Source: Woeseia sp037968755 (GTDB taxonomy: Bacteria > Pseudomonadota > Gammaproteobacteria > Steroidobacterales > Woeseiaceae). Taken from it: a stretch of DNA of 18,696 nucleotides. The stretch covers positions 1 through 18,696 of the forward strand of contig JBBKWB010000041.1 of the NCBI GenBank assembly GCA_037968755.1. Direction: 5' to 3'. Both the position numbers and the translations under genes were made by a program. Shown here in pieces: positions 1-7,292 of this stretch; the stretch's first letter is position 1, and the number at the start of each line of letters is the position of its first letter. The notes beneath the pieces were generated by a model. The model worked only from the letters and a program-made list of their open reading frames with translations. It was not told the origin of the DNA and made no database searches.

Positions 1-1304
1 TCGTCGAGCGAACTGTCACCAATGACGCTGCCATCGCCGTCGCGGTTAACAAATATGAAACCTACCGACGAACGATTGGCCAGCTCCTGGTTAACGCGCG
101 CAACCGTAAAGTTATTCGCTGGAGCCACACCGGCCAGGCCTTCGGCCGCCATGTGCAGAAAACCAACATTGGTGCTGTCACCAATCTTGCCGGACAGGCG
201 CACTCCGCCATCAATTGGAATTGGCAGGCCACCCGGACCCACACCAATACGACGACTGAAAAACAGCTCGACCTGTTCCGGATTACCAACAGAGAACTGG
301 CCGGCATTTTCCAGGAAGAACGGCCGCTTCTCCGGGAAGAAAAGGCTGAAGCGATCAAGGTTCACTTGCTGCTCGTCAGCCTCGACTTGTGCGAAGTCCG
401 TATTGTAAGTCGCATCCAGTGTCAGGCTTGGGGTGATGGAGTATTTCAGGTCGAAGCCGAACTCCTGGTCGGTTTCCGTACCGCTCAATGAGCCACCGCG
501 TGCTGCTTTGCCGAGGATGTACGGGGTGATCTTCAGGTTCTGCTGCGACGGCGGCGCAATACCACTGACTGTTCCTGCTTCCGACACGCGGTACAAGGTG
601 CGTTGCCGTGACAGTGGTGCCCAGAACGCCACTTCGTTGTTGCGACGAATGTTGCGCTGGAAGTTGATGCCCCAGTCCTGACTGTCGCCGGTCGCATAAC
701 GCAAGGTACGGAACGGGATTTCAAACTCGGCGCTCCAGCCGATGTCAGAAATCTTCGAGCGTACGTTCCAGCTCGCATCCCAGTTCAGGTTAAAGCCGCC
801 ACCACCGGAACCGAACTGGCTCGAACCTTCTTTGGTCACCTGGCCGTCGTATTCCAAACCAGCTGCATTGGTACCAAATACAAAACCGTTCTGGCGATCA
901 TGCAGACCGTCTATGACGATCTGGAAGCTGTCGGTGTCGCTGAGATCAGAATCGCGGCGACTGTCGGTAACGATGATGCCCGCGGGATTGTCGTCGTATG
1001 CGACAACACCAATGTAAAGCGTGCTGTCTGTGTAGCCGATGAACACTTCCGTCTTCTGGCTGGCAGGCTTTCCTTCCGCAGGCTGCACCTGCCAGAAGTC
1101 GCCGGTTGGCGTTACGCCGCGCCAGGCGGGATCGCCGAGTACGTCACCATCAAGTAGTGGCACGCTTTCGAGGGCATACGCCTGGGTACTGGGCCGCGGT
1201 GAGTTGGGTCCAGCCGTTTGCGCGAGCGCGAGCCCGGTCGTCGCTGTCAGAATAAGAGCCAGCAAACCGTCTCGCAAAAAATCGCGCTTTAAAGAATCGT
1301 TCAC
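1..1304 (-). CDS. CBM9-like / DUF5916 outer-membrane protein, N-terminal part
   Basis: About 434 codons are present and the reading frame is open to the left edge, so the C-terminus is missing. The start is GTG at 1304-1302. It is preceded by a run of five G then AAAT, and the overlapping ATG hits a stop at once. Residues about 1-29 form a signal peptide (hydrophobic LLALILTATTGLALA, cleavage before QTAG). Residues about 40-240 look like a family 9 carbohydrate-binding fold (LLDGDVLGDPAWRGV near the start, TEVFIGYTDSTLYIGVVAYD, later WSAEFEIPFRTLRY). After that come beta-barrel-like strands with the DUF5916 hallmark FFPEKRPFFLENAGQF. By family this is a secreted protein anchored by a C-terminal outer-membrane barrel; its substrate is unknown. 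It follows the cuyA-like gene on the same strand after 179 bases, so it may have its own promoter. An imperfect hairpin (1372-1390) lies in that gap. The family call is firm and the role is open. Confidence 0.85.
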   Translation of the reverse strand, partial: MNDSLKRDFLRDGLLALILTATTGLALAQTAGPNSPRPSTQAYALESVPLLDGDVLGDPAWRGVTPTGDFWQVQPAEGKPASQKTEVFIGYTDSTLYIGVVAYDDNPAGIIVTDSRRDSDLSDTDSFQIVIDGLHDRQNGFVFGTNAAGLEYDGQVTKEGSSQFGSGGGGFNLNWDASWNVRSKISDIGWSAEFEIPFRTLRYATGDSQDWGINFQRNIRRNNEVAFWAPLSRQRTLYRVSEAGTVSGIAPPSQQNLKITPYILGKAARGGSLSGTETDQEFGFDLKYSITPSLTLDATYNTDFAQVEADEQQVNLDRFSLFFPEKRPFFLENAGQFSVGNPEQVELFFSRRIGVGPGGLPIPIDGGVRLSGKIGDSTNVGFLHMAAEGLAGVAPANNFTVARVNQELANRSSVGFIFVNRDGDGSVIGDSSLD

Positions 1305-1483
1305 ATTTCCCCCTAATACAGCCGTGGCCGGAATCGGCTCACGCACCTACGTCGACAGTGCACCCCGGCAAGCAGGCGCAAATGGCCTGCAAGTTTAATG
1401 TTGCTGAGACAGGATACAAGACGTTCGGTTCGCAAAAACCCGCCATAATCAGTTTCAAATGAATGGATTACAATGATTTGCGC

Positions 1484-2488
1484 TTAGAGCCCGGTCTCCA
1501 GCATCTCGCTGTAGCCGAACAGCCCAGCGGTGCCGCCGGTATGCACAAATACAACGTGCTTCGCGTCATGCAGGGCACCGTTCTCGATCTGGTCGATCAT
1601 GCCGGCGAGACCCTTACCGCTGTAGACAGGGTCAAACAGCAGGCCCTCGAGTCGTGCCAGCAACAACACGGCCTCGTTCATTCCGGCAGTGGGGATACCG
1701 TAGCCTTTGCCTACGTAATCACAGTTGGCAATCACATCCGCGCGCTTCACCACGCCGGAGGCGCCGACGTAATCCGCCGTTTCCATGGCCAGTTTGTAGA
1801 CTTTCTCTTCCTGAATGTCTTTCGGCGCGTTAACACCAATGCCTAGCAGAGGAATCCCACTGTGCGACGCCTTGAGGCCCACGACCAGCCCCGCCTGGGT
1901 GCCGGCGCTGCCAGTAGCGTGAACGATATGGTCGACAGGAATGCCCGCGCTGTTGGCCTGGGTCATTATTTCCAGCGCGCAATCGATGTAACCCAATGCA
2001 CCGATCACATTCGAACCGCCACCCGGAATAATGTAGGGCGTCTCGCCTTTCGCACGCAGTCCCTCGGCAATCGCTTCCATTGCCGCGTTCATGTCGGTGC
2101 CTTTCTCTACTTCGCTGATCCGGGCACCGAAAATGCGGTCAAGCAACACGTTGCCGTTGTTTTTGTAGGAATCGGGCGCATCACCCACTCGCTTTTCAAA
2201 CACGAGGTCACAGCTCAAGCCAAGTTTGCAGGCGGCCGCGGCCGTCTGGCGAGCATGATTGGACTGCACAGCGCCCTGGGTGATGATCGCGGTGGCTTTT
2301 TTCTCCAGCGCATCGGCCATCAGAAATTCCAGCTTGCGGGTCTTGTTGCCGCCCGTGCCGAGGCCGGTGCAATCGTCGCGCTTGACGTATATCTGCGGCC
2401 CACCAAGATGCCTGGAGAGGCGCGGCAAGTGTTCGAGCGGTGTGGGCAGGTGCGCCAGTGAAACGCGGGGGAAACGGGATAACAGCAC
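1484..2488 (-). CDS. cuyA: CuyA-type L-cysteate sulfo-lyase / D-cysteine desulfhydrase family
   Basis: A 334-residue PLP enzyme of the ACC deaminase / D-cysteine desulfhydrase family. The family performs beta-elimination; CuyA turns L-cysteate into pyruvate, ammonia and sulfite in the cytosol. Visible motifs are YVKRDDCTGL (34-43), GGNKTRKLEF with the PLP-binding Lys49, QSNHARQTAAAA, the phosphate loop ATGSAGTQAGL, and LLFDPVYSGKG plus FVHTGGTAGLFGY near the C-terminus. These blocks match the CuyA subgroup, as I remember it, better than enterobacterial DcyD, which has RDDVTPMAMGGNK. The start GTG at 2488 is chosen because CGAGGA lies 7 bases upstream and because proteins of this family begin with xLSRFPR; an in-frame extension to 2545 would overlap the upstream racemase gene. 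It is the last gene of a four-gene operon, 13 bases after the racemase stop. D-cysteine desulfhydrase activity remains possible. Confidence 0.8.
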   Translation of the reverse strand: MLLSRFPRVSLAHLPTPLEHLPRLSRHLGGPQIYVKRDDCTGLGTGGNKTRKLEFLMADALEKKATAIITQGAVQSNHARQTAAAACKLGLSCDLVFEKRVGDAPDSYKNNGNVLLDRIFGARISEVEKGTDMNAAMEAIAEGLRAKGETPYIIPGGGSNVIGALGYIDCALEIMTQANSAGIPVDHIVHATGSAGTQAGLVVGLKASHSGIPLLGIGVNAPKDIQEEKVYKLAMETADYVGASGVVKRADVIANCDYVGKGYGIPTAGMNEAVLLLARLEGLLFDPVYSGKGLAGMIDQIENGALHDAKHVVFVHTGGTAGLFGYSEMLETGL

Positions 2489-2501
2489 GGTAAATCCTCG
2501 G

Positions 2502-3230
2502 TCAGTGTTTGGGTTCAGCCTGCAGCGAAGCTTCGCCGGTTGCAAGGCTGACAGTCCGGCGAGCCAGCTCGTCGGTGGATGAAATCAAGGGCACCGTAAT
2601 CTGTGCCTGCTTCAGAACCAGTGGTATCTCGGTGCAACCGGCGATAATGACTTCCGCGCCCTGCTCGATCAGGCGGTGGGCGACGGCAGCCATGGCTTTT
2701 GCCACGCGATCACTCTTCTCGCCGGCCTTAACCCGATCAATCAGCGTCATCAACTCGCTACGTAACTCGTCCTCAGCCACTAACGACACAAACCCGCCGC
2801 GCTCAAGTGCATCCTGGTACATGCCCGCATCGATGCAGGCCGGCGTCGCCATAACGCCAACCGTTCGTGCCTGCGGATATTGCTTCGTTATGGTCTGCAC
2901 GGTGACGTCAACAATGTTGATGAACGGAATGCTGATGCGCTGCAGGGCGCGATCCAGCCAGCCGTGCGCCGTATTACAAACCATCACCAGGAAATCGGCA
3001 CCGGCTAGTTCAAGGCGCTCAGCCATCTGCGCCAAATTCTCGCGTATGCGCGCATCATCCTCGACCGACACGTTCTGACGGCTCGGCACTTTCGGGTCAT
3101 GATCGATCAGCATGCGAATGTGATCCTGATCGCGTTCTGCCGGAGTCAGCGCAATGACTTTGGCGAGGAAATCCACGGTGGCATCCGGCCCCATGCCGCC
3201 CAGCACACCGACTGTTTTCATGTTTGACAC
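2502..3230 (-). CDS. Aspartate/glutamate racemase family protein
   Basis: About 242 residues with the fold-defining motifs of PLP-independent Asp/Glu racemases: VGVLGGMGPDATVDF at the N-terminus, the first catalytic cysteine in MVCNTAH (Cys85) and the second in IAGCTEIPL (Cys199). Both cysteines are present, so a two-base racemase or epimerase mechanism is intact. The start GTG at 3230 has AGGA exactly 7 bases upstream; the more conventional MKTVGV start (ATG at 3221) is 16 bases from that site and less well served. It lies 44 bases after the BKACE gene and 13 bases before the cuyA-like gene. An obvious inference is that it supplies the enantiomer that the downstream PLP lyase needs, for instance by interconverting D- and L-cysteate. 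That substrate is not shown by sequence, and aspartate or another amino acid is possible. Confidence 0.85.
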   Translation of the reverse strand: MSNMKTVGVLGGMGPDATVDFLAKVIALTPAERDQDHIRMLIDHDPKVPSRQNVSVEDDARIRENLAQMAERLELAGADFLVMVCNTAHGWLDRALQRISIPFINIVDVTVQTITKQYPQARTVGVMATPACIDAGMYQDALERGGFVSLVAEDELRSELMTLIDRVKAGEKSDRVAKAMAAVAHRLIEQGAEVIIAGCTEIPLVLKQAQITVPLISSTDELARRTVSLATGEASLQAEPKH

Positions 3231-3274
3231 TGTGTCGTCCTGTTTAACACCGGCTGCAATCAAGCAGACTTCAA

Positions 3275-4114
3275 CTATTCCAGAACCCAGGCGCGAACTT
3301 CCGCCGCACTGGCGGCCGAGCGCCCGGACCCGCTGGCCGTGGCAAGAAACTGCGTTACCAGCGCAGCATTGTCGCTCGCAATGCTGCCGTCGGCCAGCAG
3401 CATATTGTTCTCGAAACCGAGCCGCACGTGGCCACCCCGATCTAACGCCTGCCTGGCCGCCGCGTGCTCGTTCTTACCGAAACAGCAAACCGACCATGCT
3501 ATGTTGGCAAAATCAGCGGCAGCAAGCATCGCATCAAGCTCGCTGAGTTCACCCTGCAGCTGCCCGGAATAGCGCCCCAGGACCAGCAGGCAATGCGGGT
3601 GATCGGTAGCAAGAATGCCGCGCTTGCGCAGCGCATCAAAGCGACGAACATCATCGGCGGAATAGAGAATGAACTGGGGCCAGATTCGTTTTCGCTGTAG
3701 CCAACCGAAGAATGACGCCGCTTCTGTCTCTGCATTGCTGTCAGGGCACAGCTCTCGCAATGCCAGTGACACCGCTTCTGGTTCAAGGTCGCGAACCAGC
3801 TGCATCTGCTGCGTCGCGGTGTAGCGGCCAACGGCTTCAGTGGTCACCTGCAACACGAGCTGGTCGCCAACCCGTTCGCGAATGGCGTTGATTGCGGCGC
3901 GATAGCTATCTGCATTGAGGGTGTGCACGCCGGACGCATCCCGGACGTGCAAATGCAGTACCGACACGCCAGCTGCGCGTAGCTGTTCGGCGCAGTCGGC
4001 AAGTTCGGCGGGTTCCAGCGGCAGCGCGGGATGATCAGCCGATGTCAGCCTTGCGCCATTGGGCGCCGCCATGATCATGACCCGGGTTCCCGGAAACGTT
4101 GCCGGCTTGATCAT
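3275..4114 (-). CDS. Beta-keto acid cleavage enzyme (BKACE, DUF849 / Kce family)
   Basis: A 279-residue TIM-barrel protein of the 3-keto-5-aminohexanoate cleavage enzyme family. These zinc enzymes transfer an acetyl unit: a beta-keto acid plus acetyl-CoA gives a new acyl-CoA and acetoacetate. The zinc ligands are visible as His54 and His56 in VLHLHVRD, and the third, Glu235, in VRLGFEN. The N-terminal block APNGARLTSADHPALP is typical of one BKACE subgroup. The start ATG overlaps the aminotransferase stop in a TAATG junction, so translation is probably coupled; no strong Shine-Dalgarno site is seen. Its partner aminotransferase could make the beta-keto acid from an amino acid. BKACE members have very varied substrates (carnitine- and lysine-derived keto acids among those known), so the substrate here cannot be read from sequence. 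Confidence 0.85.
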   Translation of the reverse strand: MIKPATFPGTRVMIMAAPNGARLTSADHPALPLEPAELADCAEQLRAAGVSVLHLHVRDASGVHTLNADSYRAAINAIRERVGDQLVLQVTTEAVGRYTATQQMQLVRDLEPEAVSLALRELCPDSNAETEAASFFGWLQRKRIWPQFILYSADDVRRFDALRKRGILATDHPHCLLVLGRYSGQLQGELSELDAMLAAADFANIAWSVCCFGKNEHAAARQALDRGGHVRLGFENNMLLADGSIASDNAALVTQFLATASGSGRSAASAAEVRAWVLE

Positions 4115-5439
4115 TACAGCGCGTCGATATCAGTCAGTACCGAAGCCAGTCGGGTCACCAGCTCGTCTACATGTTGCGACGTATAGATCAGCGGCGGCGC
4201 CAGCATGATATGCGCACCGTTAGTGCCGTCCGCACTGCCACCACCGGGGTAACAAATCAGGCCCGATTGCATGGCTTTCTTTCGCAGTTTCGTGGGCAAG
4301 CCCAGGGATCCGGGTGGCGGGGTCTTGTTCTCGCGATCGGTAACGAGTTCGATGCCGACAAACAGGCCACGACCGCGAATGTCGCCCAGCCACGGGTTGC
4401 TGCCCAGCGCGCTACGCAATTCGCGGCGCAACAGCTCGCCCATGGCCATGGCGTTCGCAAGCAGCCCCTCGTCATCCACGACGTCGGCGACCGCTACGCC
4501 GGCGGCACAGGCTGTCGCATGACCAACATAGGTATGACCGTGTGCGAATGCCCCGTGGGCGGCAACGATCTCCTTGTGGATGTAGCCACGTGCAATGGTC
4601 GCACCGAGCGGCTGGTAGCCGCCCGCGAGGCCTTTGGCGACGGTGACGATGTCAGGCCGAATACCGTCCTGCTCGAACGCGAAATGCGTTCCACAACGGC
4701 CACTCCCTGCCATCACTTCATCAAGGATTAGCAAGATATCGTTGCGATCGCAGATATCACGAATGTGCCTGAGGTATGCACCTGCTGGAGGCACTACGCC
4801 GAGCGTCGCACCTACCACCGTTTCGGCGACAAACGCAGCTATATTGCCCGCGCCATGCTGGTCGATCGCAAGCTGCAGCTTCGTTGCTGCCCGCAAGCCG
4901 TAATCTTCGGGCGTTTCATCAACTGCCTGGTGTCGGTAGGCATAGCACGGCGAAATTTTCGGCCAGTTCTGTAACAAAGGTCCGAACAGCGCACGGCGAC
5001 CCGGGTTTCCAGACAACGACAGCGCACCGAGCGTATTGCCGTGATAGCTCTGCTGCCGGCTTATAAACAGCGTACGTTCGCTTTGGCCTTTCGCAACCCA
5101 GTACTGGCGTGCAAGTTTGATGGCGGTTTCGTTCGCTTCGGAACCGCCGGAAAGAAAATAGACGCGCGCGTCGGCTTCGCCGAATCGACTGCAGAGAATT
5201 TCAGCCAGCTGCTCTTGCGGCTCATTTGTGAAGAATAGTGTATGCGCGAACGCGCAACGATCAACTTGCTGTTTGATCGCATCCACAACGGCTGGGTGGC
5301 CATGACCAACGGAACAAACCGCAGCGCCACCACTACCGTCGAGATACTGGCGACCGTCGCTGTCGTAGAGGTAAACACCTTCGCCGCGCTCAATGCGGGC
5401 ATAGTCGTTGCCAGGCTCCCGATAGAAAACGCCGCTCAC
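4114..5439 (-). CDS. Class III (omega) PLP aminotransferase
   Basis: 441 residues, the normal length for class III aminotransferases. Motifs in order are VYLYDSDGRQYLDGSGG (22-38), the phosphate-binding FLSGGSEANETAIK (95-108), SYHGNTLGALSLSG (131-144), LLILDEVMAGSGRCG with Asp240 facing the PLP ring nitrogen, and Lys269 in TVAKGLAGGYQPLGA, which forms the Schiff base. The family moves amino groups of omega- or beta-amino acids or amines, often with pyruvate as acceptor (for example taurine, beta-alanine or GABA). The start is GTG at 5439 with GGAG six bases upstream; the nearby ATG is out of frame. It is the promoter-proximal gene of the operon and is divergent from the gene at 5582. The exact substrate is unknown; pairing with a BKACE suggests a product that is, or becomes, a beta-keto acid. 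Confidence 0.87.
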   Translation of the reverse strand: MSGVFYREPGNDYARIERGEGVYLYDSDGRQYLDGSGGAAVCSVGHGHPAVVDAIKQQVDRCAFAHTLFFTNEPQEQLAEILCSRFGEADARVYFLSGGSEANETAIKLARQYWVAKGQSERTLFISRQQSYHGNTLGALSLSGNPGRRALFGPLLQNWPKISPCYAYRHQAVDETPEDYGLRAATKLQLAIDQHGAGNIAAFVAETVVGATLGVVPPAGAYLRHIRDICDRNDILLILDEVMAGSGRCGTHFAFEQDGIRPDIVTVAKGLAGGYQPLGATIARGYIHKEIVAAHGAFAHGHTYVGHATACAAGVAVADVVDDEGLLANAMAMGELLRRELRSALGSNPWLGDIRGRGLFVGIELVTDRENKTPPPGSLGLPTKLRKKAMQSGLICYPGGGSADGTNGAHIMLAPPLIYTSQHVDELVTRLASVLTDIDAL

Positions 5440-5466
5440 TTTTCGCTCCGCATTGCGTCATTAACG

Positions 5467-5485
5467 AGATGCTGGTTCAGCATCT
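5467..5485. promoter_or_regulatory. Perfect palindrome in divergent promoter region
   Basis: AGATGCTG-GTT-CAGCATCT is a perfect inverted repeat with 8-base arms and a 3-base centre. It lies 28 bases upstream of the aminotransferase start and 97 bases upstream of the plus-strand gene. A second inverted repeat, CGGACC-N6-GGTCCG, follows at 5529-5546. The first repeat has an A-run on its plus-strand right side, so it is not a plausible terminator in the plus direction. An operator for an unseen regulator is the likeliest reading. No convincing -35/-10 pair was found in this spacer. Confidence 0.35.
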
Positions 5486-5581
5486 GAAAAAACCGTGTCA
5501 TTGGCGAGCAGATCGTATAGCATTTTTGCGGACCCGTCGCGGTCCGGCACTCACCCAACTCATACAATAAAAGGCTGCCGC

Positions 5582-6073
5582 ATGATTACAAGAGCAACCA
5601 TAACCGCGCTGTGTTTTTCGCTGTTTGCTTGCTGCGCGAGCTTTGCCCAGGACAACATCGATCGCCGCTCGTACAACCTTGGCATTATTGGCGGCTTTTC
5701 GGAAGTCGTTCGTCTTGGAGTAAAGAAGCTCGCGCTAAGCGAGGTCATGATGCCCGCTGAGATGGACGCGATGATGGCGGACGCAAGAATTGTCGCCGAA
5801 CGCAATGAAGTCCTGCTGTATCGCGAAGCCGAATTGATTGTTACTGATTTGTACCCCGCTGATGTCGCGGCAGGCAAAGATGTGCTGCTGATCTATACCG
5901 GCGACACGTTGCAGGAGTATCTCAAGTTGAAGCAGGATCGTGAGGCACTGATCGCCAGCGACCAATACAGCGGTGCTGCAAGACGGGAAATTGCTGTGCG
6001 CTTTGGTCGCATGCTCAGTTACCCGCAGGCCGTGATCGACGAACTCATCGGTCGCCAGCAAGACACACAATGA
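5582..6073 (+). CDS. Exported protein of unknown function
   Basis: 163 residues; I do not recognise the family. The start ATG at 5582 has AAAGG about 7 bases upstream and places a signal peptide at the N-terminus (MITRATITALCFSLFACCASFA, cleavage before QD). Upstream in-frame starts would bury this signal. The Cys pair in FACCAS could alternatively be an imperfect lipobox. The mature part is predominantly helical and charged, with repeated hydrophobic heptad-like spacing (AEMDAMMADARIVAERNEVL, later LKQDREALIASD). Its stop overlaps the start of the DAO-like gene in ATGA, so the two are translationally coupled and probably work in the same compartment. No catalytic motif is visible. It may be an accessory or chaperone of the exported oxidase, which is inference from the overlap only. 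Confidence 0.75.
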   Translation: MITRATITALCFSLFACCASFAQDNIDRRSYNLGIIGGFSEVVRLGVKKLALSEVMMPAEMDAMMADARIVAERNEVLLYREAELIVTDLYPADVAAGKDVLLIYTGDTLQEYLKLKQDREALIASDQYSGAARREIAVRFGRMLSYPQAVIDELIGRQQDTQ

Positions 6074-7206
6074 CAACCCGCCGCGCCCTGCTGCAATCTA
6101 TGGCTGCGTTGCCGTTCGCCAGCGGCTGTGCGGGAACGAATTTTAAGGGCCCGCAGAATTACACGCCATCCGGATTGCCACTGCGCCGCGTCCGCGTGTC
6201 GCCCGACCGCGTCGTGCGAGTTGTTACCGGTCTGCGTCCCTACCGACCGTCCGGGTTCGTTTTGCGCGCGGAGCCGTTCGGCGAAAAAACACTGATTCAT
6301 AACTACGGCCATGGCGGCGGCGGCATCACCTTGTCGTGGGGCACCTCGCAATTGGCCGTAAACCTTGCGATGCACAGTGAACATCGACGTTGCGCTGTTA
6401 TCGGCTGCGGCGCCGTAGGCCTGGCGAGTGCCCGCCTGCTGCAGCGGCATGGCTGGGAGGTCACCATTTATGCCAAAGACCTGCCGCCACACACTACGTC
6501 CAATATTGCAGGCGCGCAGTGGTCACCGGCCTCGTTTTTTGAAGAAGAGTTTGTCGACGACGCTTTTTACGAAACGCTGCGCACGGCCATGCGGCACTCC
6601 TATATCGAGTTTCAGAACCTGGTTGGACCTGCGTACGGTGTGCGCTGGGTCAGCAACTACCTGCTGTCGGATTCTGAGATCCGGGAAGGCGACATGCGGC
6701 TGCGTTATCCGGACATGTTTCCTGAACTGCGTTCGCTAACGCCGTCACGGCATCCATTCCCGGCAAGTCACGCGTTGCATTTCGACACCATGTTCATCGA
6801 GCCGCCCGTCTACCTGCCCGCCATCATGCGGGACTACCGTGGTGCCGGCGGCCAGATACAGGTCCGCGAGTTTCGCGACCAGGCCGAACTGCAGACGTTG
6901 GATGAGCCGGTGATCATAAATTGCACGGGGCTCGGTTCACGCGATTTGTTCGGCGACCGGGAGCTTATACCTGTCAAAGGGCAGCTCGTGGTCCTGAAGC
7001 CGGAAGAAGACATCAATTACCTTATGATCAAGAATGGCATTTACATGTTCCCGCGCCAGGATGGCGTACTGCTTGGCGGCACGTTCGACAAGAACGAATG
7101 GTCGCTCGAACCAGACCCCGCCGCGACCGCCCGTATACTGCAACGCCACGCTGCATTTTTTCGCGATATGGACGATCCCTGGGCGCTGCCGTGGGACCGA
7201 TCCTGA
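6070..7206 (+). CDS. Tat-exported D-amino-acid-oxidase-like FAD protein, permuted motif order
   Basis: 378 residues. The N-terminus TTRRALLQSMAALPFASGC has twin arginines (4-5) and a lipobox ending at Cys20, so a folded, cofactor-loaded lipoprotein exported by Tat is expected. The order of blocks is unusual. The motifs that normally close a D-amino acid oxidase come first: GLRPYRPSGF (54-63, with the substrate-carboxylate arginine) and HNYGHGGGGITLSWG (77-91). The Rossmann FAD site, VIGCGAVGLASA (110-121), which normally opens the protein, follows. The chain ends shortly after MFPRQDGVLLGGTF, the point where a normal enzyme would continue into GLRPxR. All expected blocks are thus present but circularly permuted. 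The likely reaction is FAD-dependent oxidative deamination of a D-amino acid or oxidation of a related secondary amine in the periplasm. The substrate is not readable. Confidence 0.85.
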   Translation: MTTRRALLQSMAALPFASGCAGTNFKGPQNYTPSGLPLRRVRVSPDRVVRVVTGLRPYRPSGFVLRAEPFGEKTLIHNYGHGGGGITLSWGTSQLAVNLAMHSEHRRCAVIGCGAVGLASARLLQRHGWEVTIYAKDLPPHTTSNIAGAQWSPASFFEEEFVDDAFYETLRTAMRHSYIEFQNLVGPAYGVRWVSNYLLSDSEIREGDMRLRYPDMFPELRSLTPSRHPFPASHALHFDTMFIEPPVYLPAIMRDYRGAGGQIQVREFRDQAELQTLDEPVIINCTGLGSRDLFGDRELIPVKGQLVVLKPEEDINYLMIKNGIYMFPRQDGVLLGGTFDKNEWSLEPDPAATARILQRHAAFFRDMDDPWALPWDRS

Positions 7207-7292
7207 AACGTATTCTAAGATCGTGCGCGGCAGGCGGCAACGCATTGCATGCACTAAACATTGACTGAAACGAAAACGACCAGAGAAATATA

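Noticed and set aside
1372..1390. Terminator hairpin GCAGGC-N7-GCCTGC after the cuyA-like gene
   Set aside because: The stem is six base pairs and no T-run follows on the minus strand.
1862..2461. Long open frame (199 codons) on the plus strand opposite the cuyA-like gene
   Set aside because: It lies wholly antisense to a well-supported enzyme, has low-complexity Arg/Ala/Gly-rich translation and no ribosome site; it is a by-product of high GC codon use.
2489..2545. Longer start for the cuyA-like gene (19 more codons)
   Set aside because: It would overlap the racemase gene, lacks a ribosome site and has no counterpart in the family; GTG at 2488 has CGAGGA correctly spaced.
4171..4731. Plus-strand open frame of 186 codons inside the aminotransferase gene
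   Set aside because: Antisense shadow of a gene with intact PLP motifs.
5467..5485. Terminator reading of the 8-3-8 palindrome
   Set aside because: The adjacent homopolymer is on the wrong side for either strand's transcript end, and it lies between divergent genes where no transcript should end.
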